Below are positions 58,648 to 64,000 of a stretch of 64,000 bases of DNA, one piece after another. How positions within the stretch are numbered: the stretch's first letter is position 1; each line of letters starts with the position of its first letter. The stretch lies in NCBI GenBank assembly GCA_964400625.1, contig CAYNUS010000006.1, positions 9,987-73,986 of the forward strand. The letters are read 5' to 3'. The notes under the pieces were generated by a model. That model worked only from the letters and a program-made list of their open reading frames with translations. It made no database searches and had not been told where the DNA came from. The translations under genes were made by a program, and so were the position numbers. Origin of the DNA: DYFX01 sp964400625 (GTDB lineage Bacteria; Patescibacteriota; Patescibacteriia; SG8-24; DYFX01).

Positions 58648-60441
58648 ATGCACATGAGGGGGAAATCGCGCGGACAAGTGCTCCTGCTGTCCGTGGTGCT
58701 GTTGTCGGTCGTGCTGGGCCTCGTCGGCGCCTTCACGAGCTACTTGAGCGGCGTCCGCAAGGCCACCAGCACGTTCTCGGCGCGCGCCGCCGCCCGCCAG
58801 GCCGCCCAAGCCGGCATCGAGAAGGCCATCTGGTGCCTGAACCAGTCCACCGGGACCGACTGCGGCGGCAACTACGGCCTCACCTACGCCGGCGAATCCG
58901 ACCGCGCGGTCGGCGCCGATGCCTTCTACACGACCTCGATCCAGGACGTTTCCGCGAACCTCAAGACCATCACCTCGGTCGGCAGCTACCCGAACGCCGC
59001 GAACCCGACGGCGACCGTCGTCCTCAAGGCCGACGTCCAGACCGACACGGAATCCGCGAGCTTCCATTACGGCGTGCAGACCGGCAACGGCGGCTTCGTG
59101 CTGGGCAGCAACGCCTACGTCGACGGCAACATCTACGCCAACGGCGACGTGATCGGCTCGAACGGCTCGTACGTCACCGGCGACGTCTGGGTCGCGGGAG
59201 GTACCTCGCTCGCGCCGGCAGAGCAGGAGACCAACAACACCTCGAACTACGAGTTCGGTCGCGTCTCGCCGACGCTCGACATCGCGCAATCGTTCAAGAT
59301 GTCGGTCGATGCCACCATCAACAAGCTGAGCTTCTACGTCCGCAAGACCGGCAACCCCGGCAACCTCACGGTCCGGATCCTCGCGAACAACGGCGGCGTC
59401 CCGTCGAAGACCGTGATCGCCAGCGGCACGCTCGCCGCCTCCGCCGTGACCGGCACGTTCGGCTGGGCCGACGTCACGTTCTCGTCGCCGCCCGCTCTCG
59501 CCGACAACGTCACCTACTGGCTCATGATCGACACCTCGGCGAGCGCGTCGCATTACTGGACCATCGGCAGCCAGACCAACAGCGGCTACGGCAACGGCAT
59601 CGGCATGGTCTCCGCCAACTGGAACGCGGCCTCGCCCGTCTGGGCGTCCGCCGCGCGCGACTTCAACTTCCAGGTCTGGACCGGCGGCGTCGTGACGAAG
59701 ATCGACAACGTCGACGTCCACGGCGAGGCGCATGCCAACACCATCGAGGATTCGGAGATCGGCGGCGACGCCTATTACCAGACGATCTCGAACACGGATG
59801 TCGACGGCGATTCCTATCCGGGCACGCCCGACCCCGGTCCGGTCGACATGCCGGTCTCCGACGCCATGATCGAACAGTGGAAGTCCGACGCCGCGTCGGG
59901 AGGCACCGTCACGGGCGACGTGAGCTACACGAACGGCTGCAGCGTGACGCTCGGTCCCAAGAAGATCACCGGGAACCTGACGGTCGACAACAACTGCACC
60001 GTGACGCTCGCCGGCACCGTGCACGTCCAAGGCAACATCAGCTTCAACAACAACGTCATCATCCGCCTCGCGCCGGGCTACGGCGCGAACTCCGGCATCA
60101 TCATGGCCGACGGACTCATCGATATCTACAACAACGTCTCGTTCCAGAACTCGGGCACGGCCGGCTCGTACGTGATGGTGCTCACGACCAACACGTCCCT
60201 CAACCCCGCGGACCCGGCCATGGCGCTCTCGAACAACAGCGAGAACTCCATCTTCTACGCCTCCGACGGCATGATCACCGTCTCCAACAACGCCGAACTC
60301 AAGGAGGTCACGGCCTTCAAGCTCTATCTCGAGAACAACGCCTCCGTGCGGTACGAGAGCGGCCTGGCCAACGTGAACTTCTCGAACGGCCCCGGCGGCG
60401 GCTGGTCCCTCAAGATCGGCACGCTGCGGGAAATCCGATGA
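58648..60441 (+). CDS. PilX-like pilus protein with large beta-rich ectodomain
   Basis: A 597-residue protein. An N-terminal helix (about 10-30) with a charged tail (AAARQAAQAGIEKAIW) matches the PilX N-terminal pattern. The ectodomain contains a jelly-roll-like block (about 200-350: KLSFYVRKTGNPGNLTVRIL, TYWLMIDTSASAS) and repeated Gly/Asn-rich strands at both ends that look like a beta-helix (VHGEAHANTIEDSEIGGDAY). A prepilin cleavage motif is not clear. ATGs at 58648 and 58654 are both possible starts. Confidence 0.65.
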   Translation: MHMRGKSRGQVLLLSVVLLSVVLGLVGAFTSYLSGVRKATSTFSARAAARQAAQAGIEKAIWCLNQSTGTDCGGNYGLTYAGESDRAVGADAFYTTSIQDVSANLKTITSVGSYPNAANPTATVVLKADVQTDTESASFHYGVQTGNGGFVLGSNAYVDGNIYANGDVIGSNGSYVTGDVWVAGGTSLAPAEQETNNTSNYEFGRVSPTLDIAQSFKMSVDATINKLSFYVRKTGNPGNLTVRILANNGGVPSKTVIASGTLAASAVTGTFGWADVTFSSPPALADNVTYWLMIDTSASASHYWTIGSQTNSGYGNGIGMVSANWNAASPVWASAARDFNFQVWTGGVVTKIDNVDVHGEAHANTIEDSEIGGDAYYQTISNTDVDGDSYPGTPDPGPVDMPVSDAMIEQWKSDAASGGTVTGDVSYTNGCSVTLGPKKITGNLTVDNNCTVTLAGTVHVQGNISFNNNVIIRLAPGYGANSGIIMADGLIDIYNNVSFQNSGTAGSYVMVLTTNTSLNPADPAMALSNNSENSIFYASDGMITVSNNAELKEVTAFKLYLENNASVRYESGLANVNFSNGPGGGWSLKIGTLREIR

Positions 60442-60448
60442 CGCACCC

Positions 60449-61549
60449 ATGATCTTCTTCCCGGATCCGACAAGCCGCGCGGTCGGGCTCGACGTCTCCG
60501 AGCATGTCTTCCGATTGGTCGAGATCCGCAAAGGCCCCTTCTACCGACGCAAGCTGCAGCTCCACCGCTACTCGGAAGAGCGCGTGCAGGAGGGCGTGGT
60601 CGTGGCCGGCGAGTTCAAGAAGCCGGAGGCCGTGACGGAGCATCTCCGGAACCTGATGAAGAAGGCCTACAAGCGCCGCACCACCCGCGGCGTCGTGGTG
60701 TCGCTGCCGGAGACGCGCACGTTCATCAAGGTCATCAGCGTGAAGAAGCCGGAGAAGCCCGAGGCGCTGTCCGCCGCGATCATCGCCGAGGCGGAACTCC
60801 ACATCCCGACGCCCATCAACGACCTGTACATCGACTGGCAGCTCATGGAGGACCCGAAGGACGTCCCGGTCGGCAAGTCGATGGGCGTGACGATCGCCGC
60901 GGCGCCGAAACAGATCGTGGACAGCTATTCCGCGGCGCTCGAGGGCGCGGGGCTCGTCCCGGTCGCCTTCGAGATCGAGGCGCAGGCGATCGTGCGGAGC
61001 GTCGTGCCCGCCAAGGACGACGGCGGCCGCACCGTCGGCATCGTCGACTTCGGCGCGACGCGCTCGAGCTTCATCGTCTACGACAAGGGCACGATCCAGT
61101 TCACCGTGAGCATCCCGCTCTCGGGCGACGTCGTCACGCGCCGCATCTCGGAATCGCTTTCGGTCGACGTGGCCGAAGCCGAGCGCACCAAGCGCCAGTG
61201 CGGCGTGGACGCGCACAAGTGCGGCACGCGGCTCTGGTCCATCATGGAGCCGTTCCTGAGCGAGATGGCCGACCGCATCATCGACGCCGTGAACTTCTAC
61301 CGCGACCACTTCCCCGGCGGACGCCCGCTCGACGAGATCATCCTCTGCGGCGGCGGCGCCAACATGGCGCGCATGGACGAATTGCTGTCCGATCTCACCA
61401 AGACGCCGGTGCGCCGCGCGGACCCCTGGGTCAACATCGACCCCGGCCATTCGCCGTTGCCGCCCGAGATCATCCTGAGCTCCACCACGGCCGTGGGGCT
61501 GGCCTTGCGGCAGCTCGCGCCGGAGACGGACGCCAACAAGACGCTATGA
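60449..61549 (+). CDS. pilM: type IV pilus assembly protein PilM
   Basis: A 366-residue actin-like ATP-binding protein (VGLDVSEH, VGIVDFGATRSSFIVY, ILCGGGANMARMDEL) that binds the N-terminus of PilN on the cytoplasmic side of the membrane. Length is typical. It starts 7 bases after the PilX-like gene without a Shine-Dalgarno and overlaps pilN (ATGA). Confidence 0.95.
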   Translation: MIFFPDPTSRAVGLDVSEHVFRLVEIRKGPFYRRKLQLHRYSEERVQEGVVVAGEFKKPEAVTEHLRNLMKKAYKRRTTRGVVVSLPETRTFIKVISVKKPEKPEALSAAIIAEAELHIPTPINDLYIDWQLMEDPKDVPVGKSMGVTIAAAPKQIVDSYSAALEGAGLVPVAFEIEAQAIVRSVVPAKDDGGRTVGIVDFGATRSSFIVYDKGTIQFTVSIPLSGDVVTRRISESLSVDVAEAERTKRQCGVDAHKCGTRLWSIMEPFLSEMADRIIDAVNFYRDHFPGGRPLDEIILCGGGANMARMDELLSDLTKTPVRRADPWVNIDPGHSPLPPEIILSSTTAVGLALRQLAPETDANKTL

Positions 61550-62100
61550 TCGCCCTCAACCTCCTTTCGCCGGGTCAGAAGCAGGCGCTCCGCGCGCGCG
61601 TCGTCTACGCGATGATCGAGCGCCTGATGATCGCGTTCGTGAGCTCGATGCTCATGTCCAGCATCCTCTTGCTGTACGTCAAGATCGAGCTGACGAAGAA
61701 CCTGGGCGAGGTCCAGACGCGGCAGATCCTCTCGTCCGAATACGTCACGGTCAACAGCGAGATCCGCGCGCTGAACCTCCAGATCGGGCGCGTCGAGGCG
61801 CTCCAGAAGATGGCCATCTCGCCCGCCGCCGTCCTGCAGGACGTCGCCTCGCGCACCCCGCGCGGCGTCCGCGTCACCGGCATGGATTTCGACCTGAAGT
61901 CGTCCTCGATGCGCCTTTCCGGCACCGCCGCCGACCGCGACGCCCTTCTGGCCTACGAGGAAGCCATGCGCGGGGCGCCGTACGTGAAGACCCTGCAGTC
62001 CCCCATCTCGAACCTCTTCCAGAAGACGGACATCAACTTCCAGTTCATGATCGTCCTCGACGCCGAGGCCATGAAGAAGGCTTACGAACCCGCGCCATGA
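61546..62100 (+). CDS. pilN: type IV pilus assembly protein PilN
   Basis: A 184-residue bitopic protein. The N-terminal IALNLLSP is the PilM-binding motif (canonical INLLP), then a membrane helix (about 23-46), a coiled coil and a ferredoxin-like fold (PRGVRVTGMDFD, MRLSGTAADRDALLAYEEAM). It is joined by ATGA overlaps on both sides. Confidence 0.92.
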   Translation: MIALNLLSPGQKQALRARVVYAMIERLMIAFVSSMLMSSILLLYVKIELTKNLGEVQTRQILSSEYVTVNSEIRALNLQIGRVEALQKMAISPAAVLQDVASRTPRGVRVTGMDFDLKSSSMRLSGTAADRDALLAYEEAMRGAPYVKTLQSPISNLFQKTDINFQFMIVLDAEAMKKAYEPAP

Positions 62101-62654
62101 AGCTCGCCAACGCGAAACTCATCGTCATCCTCCTGACCATCGCCGGCCTCGCCGTCAGCGGCGGCGTGGCGTTCTTCCTGTTCATGCCGACCTTCCTCGA
62201 GGTCGGGCGGCTCTCCGGCGAGATCGTCCGCGCGCACTCCGAACTCGAGGCCCAGTACCTGAACCGCAAGAACCTCCTCACGAGCGGCGAGAAGGCCAAG
62301 GCCGTCCGCGAGACGACCGGGCGGCTGTCCGCGCAGTTCCTGCCGGTCGGGCGCGAGCTCGACTTCATCACCGCCGTCGAGGCCCTCGCCGCGAAGCACG
62401 GCGTCGAGGAGCGCATCGCCTTGACCGTCAGCGAGACCGGCAAGGGCGCCGAAGAGCTCCGCGTCGGCTTCGACATCACCCTGTCCGGCGCCACGCCTTC
62501 CGTCCTCCAGACCCTGGTCGAGCTCGAACGCATGCCGACCCTCCTCATCTTCGAGGCGGCGACCGTGCGGCCGGGCGAGGGCGCGCCGGGCGGTCCGTCC
62601 TTCCTCTCGCTCAACCTGCGCGGCTCGCTCGTCGCGCCTCCCAAAGGACTATGA
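62097..62654 (+). CDS. pilO: type IV pilus assembly protein PilO
   Basis: A 185-residue bitopic protein with an N-terminal membrane helix (about 7-30), a coiled coil (about 35-70) and a ferredoxin-like C-terminal domain (LRVGFDITLSGATPSVLQTLVELERMP). It pairs with PilN in the alignment complex. ATGA overlaps with pilN and the next gene. Confidence 0.88.
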   Translation: MKLANAKLIVILLTIAGLAVSGGVAFFLFMPTFLEVGRLSGEIVRAHSELEAQYLNRKNLLTSGEKAKAVRETTGRLSAQFLPVGRELDFITAVEALAAKHGVEERIALTVSETGKGAEELRVGFDITLSGATPSVLQTLVELERMPTLLIFEAATVRPGEGAPGGPSFLSLNLRGSLVAPPKGL

Positions 62655-62923
62655 AGAAGCGTTTCTCGTTCACCGCCCTGCGCCGCGTCTTCGCGGCCGC
62701 CGCGCTCGCCATCGTCGGAGGCTTCCTGGCGTTCGCGGCCTACCTGTATTTCTCCTTCAACGGCATCCTCACCGGAAACGTGAAGATCGAGCTTTCGCCC
62801 GATCTGCTCGCGAACCTCCAGACGCGGCGCTTCGACGACGCGGTGGGCCGCATGGAGCGGCGCATGACCCTTCCGGACGTGCCGCCGGACCTGCCGGACC
62901 CGTTCGACGCGCCGGGGAACTGA
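62651..62923 (+). CDS. small membrane protein in PilP position
   Basis: A 90-residue protein with one membrane helix (about 15-38) and a short acidic, proline-rich end (PPDLPDPFDAPGN). PilP normally follows pilO but is longer and a lipoprotein; this protein shares only location. Its stop TGA directly abuts the stop of the convergent cysteine desulfurase (TGATCA). Confidence 0.6.
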   Translation: MKKRFSFTALRRVFAAAALAIVGGFLAFAAYLYFSFNGILTGNVKIELSPDLLANLQTRRFDDAVGRMERRMTLPDVPPDLPDPFDAPGN

Positions 62924-63772
62924 TCAGCGCCGGAGCGCCTCGGAAAGGGCGCCGACGAACCTGTCGGCGTCTTTTTCGTCGCTCACGTGCCCGAAGCTCG
63001 CGCGGATGACGGAACGCGCGCGTGCCTCGTCGAGCCCCAGCGCGCGCACGACGGATGACGCCTCGCGGCTGCCGGACTTGCAGGCGGATCCTGCGGCGGC
63101 CATCACGCCCGCGCGGCTCAGGAGGAGCACGATCCAGTCGTTCTCCTTGCCGGCGCATGCGATCGAGAGGATGTGGGGCGCGGCCGGCACGCCCTCGGCG
63201 ATCAACGGCTTCGCGCCGGGCGGGAGCGAAGCGACGATCTTCGCGCGCAAGGCGCGGTAACGCTCCGCTTCGGCGCCGCGATGCGCGCGGAGCGACGCCG
63301 CGGCGGCGCCGAAGCCGGCGATGCCGGGGGCGTTCTCCGTTCCCGAGCGCGATCCGCCTTCGTGTCCGCCGCCTGTCATGACCGGGGCGAGCTTCACGCC
63401 CTTGCGGACGCCCAACGCGCCGACGCCCTTCGGTCCGCCGATCTTGTGCGCGGAAACGGTGAAGAGATCGGCGCCGCAGGACTTCATGTCGATCGCGCCG
63501 GAGACGACGGCCTGGACCGCGTCGACGTGGAAGAGCGGCGCGGCCGGAAGCTTCTTCAGCCCGGCGCCGATCGCGGCGACCGGCTGCAGCGTGCCGATCT
63601 CGTTGGAGGCCGCGATGACGGAGACGAGCGCCGTGTCCGCGCGGACGGCTCCCAGGACGTCCTCGGCGCGGACGACGCCGTCGCCGCCGGGCTGGACGAC
63701 CGTGAGCGCGAGCCCGCGTTTCTCGAGCGCCTCGAAGGTCTTGAGGACGGAGGCGTGCTCGAGCGCCGTCAC
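62924..63772 (-). CDS. cysteine desulfurase (NifS/IscS type), N-terminally truncated
   Basis: A 282-codon frame from a GTG at 63772 encodes the C-terminal two thirds of a class V PLP enzyme: FHVDAVQAV, the PLP-binding Lys in SAHKIGGPKG, GGGHEGGSRSGTEN, and the sulfur-carrier Cys in AGSACKSGS. Family length is about 380-400 residues; the DNAATTP and SGGTEANN regions are absent. In-frame similarity runs upstream to about 63823 (RGIVAPRRDAKLPTHAVV) and then stops abruptly, so the 5' end has been lost at a sequence junction. Confidence 0.85.
   Translation of the reverse strand: MTALEHASVLKTFEALEKRGLALTVVQPGGDGVVRAEDVLGAVRADTALVSVIAASNEIGTLQPVAAIGAGLKKLPAAPLFHVDAVQAVVSGAIDMKSCGADLFTVSAHKIGGPKGVGALGVRKGVKLAPVMTGGGHEGGSRSGTENAPGIAGFGAAAASLRAHRGAEAERYRALRAKIVASLPPGAKPLIAEGVPAAPHILSIACAGKENDWIVLLLSRAGVMAAAGSACKSGSREASSVVRALGLDEARARSVIRASFGHVSDEKDADRFVGALSEALRR
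62950..62977 (+). terminator. terminator of the pilus operon, inside the convergent gene
   Basis: CGCCGAC (62950-62956), 6-base loop, GTCGGCG (62963-62969), then TCTTTTTC. It lies within the last coding codons of the cysteine desulfurase on the other strand. Confidence 0.8.
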
Positions 63773-63823
63773 GACGGCGTGCGTCGGGAGCTTGGCGTCG
63801 CGCCGCGGCGCGACGATGCCGCG

Positions 63824-63921
63824 GGTGGCGGGGTGGGTGGGTTCGGTGGGGGCGGGGGGGAAGACGGTCTCCGGAGCGTCCGCCCCCTACCGAGGCGGAC
63901 GGCCCACGTGCACGTGCCCGC
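63824..63921. other. foreign-looking junction sequence
   Basis: From about 63824 the sequence changes to G-run-rich DNA (GGGTGGGTGGG and GGGGGCGGGGGGG) and then a GTCCGCC/GGCGGAC hairpin (63878-63900) lacking a T tract, plus repeated CACGTG. No gene of its own. This differs from every other spacer in the window. Confidence 0.6.
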
Positions 63922-64000
63922 TCACGTGCTCCCGAGGCGCGAGACCAGGCCCCGGAGCCCCAGCTCGTAGCTCGCCGCGCCGAAGCCCGAGATCACGCCG
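63922..64000 (-). CDS. C-terminal end of a type II 3-dehydroquinase-like gene, partial
   Basis: The last 26 codons before the right edge read GVISGFGAASYELGLRGL, then a short tail and TGA. The G-V-I-x-G-x-G...Y-x-L-x-L-R-x-L pattern matches the C-terminus of AroQ, the type II dehydroquinase of the shikimate pathway. Only this fragment is visible, so the identification is tentative. It reads toward the truncated cysteine desulfurase. Confidence 0.45.
   Translation of the reverse strand, partial: GVISGFGAASYELGLRGLVSRLGST

Overview
The window is about 64 kb of very GC-rich, almost intergenic-free bacterial DNA. Gene content points to a high-GC member of the Candidate Phyla Radiation (Patescibacteria): a DUF4012 membrane protein, a type IV pilus operon with PilM/N/O but no PilQ in view, a 133-residue TsaB, an archaeal-type UMP kinase, an alpha2 glycyl-tRNA synthetase, many small lipoproteins and families of unknown function. 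This placement is an inference from families; no rRNA is present to confirm it.

Layout. 1-5.4 kb: methyltransferase (+), then a minus operon (SanA/YdcF-like, GIY-YIG, ung, SDR, NadE-like, hypothetical, P-loop kinase). 5.4-8.7 kb: single genes (plsC, tRNA-Trp, M23 peptidase, 4-TM protein, YecM-like). 8.6-13.6 kb: one long minus unit glyQS - M16 peptidase - tpiA - TPR - tRNA-Thr(GGU) - tRNA-Tyr - tRNA-Thr(UGU) - rpmG. 13.6-18.3 kb: membrane protein - GT4 - holB - BNR lipoprotein - frr. 18.3-21.4 kb: DUF4012 - mreB. 21.4-28.6 kb: an anti-sigma-like protein, a regulator-tsaB-three-glycosyltransferase operon, and a divergent PP2C-like/TM/propeller protein. 28.6-29.85 kb: rplJ-rplL with an L10 leader. 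30.4-32.7 kb: four single-gene cassettes with near-identical promoters. 32.7-36.1 kb: xseA-xseB-holin-like-4TM-42 aa peptide-pyrH. 36.1-40.1 kb: a TIM-barrel protein, a five-gene envelope operon, and a Cys-rich metallothionein-like peptide. 40.2-45.6 kb: a large anchored surface protein overlapping a histidine kinase, then a uridine kinase-CYTH fusion. 45.7-54.3 kb: TM0106-type nuclease, lon-ftsW-murG-cyclophilin, mraY. 54.3-62.9 kb: type IV pilus operon. 62.9-64 kb: convergent cysteine desulfurase whose 5' part is replaced at about 63,824 by foreign-looking sequence carrying the end of an aroQ-like gene, probably an assembly chimera or recombination junction.

Expression signals are unusually legible. 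Many first genes have a -10 box 6-13 bases before the start codon, so they should be leaderless. Distal operon genes often start at a TGA-T-ATG or ATGA junction without a Shine-Dalgarno sequence. A separate class of mostly single genes has TTGACx-N17-TAnnnT promoters, a strong AAGGAG(G) site and its own terminator. Several terminators are immediately followed by, or overlap, the next promoter. No gene-free stretch exceeds 300 bases, and no CRISPR array, insertion sequence or rRNA was seen.
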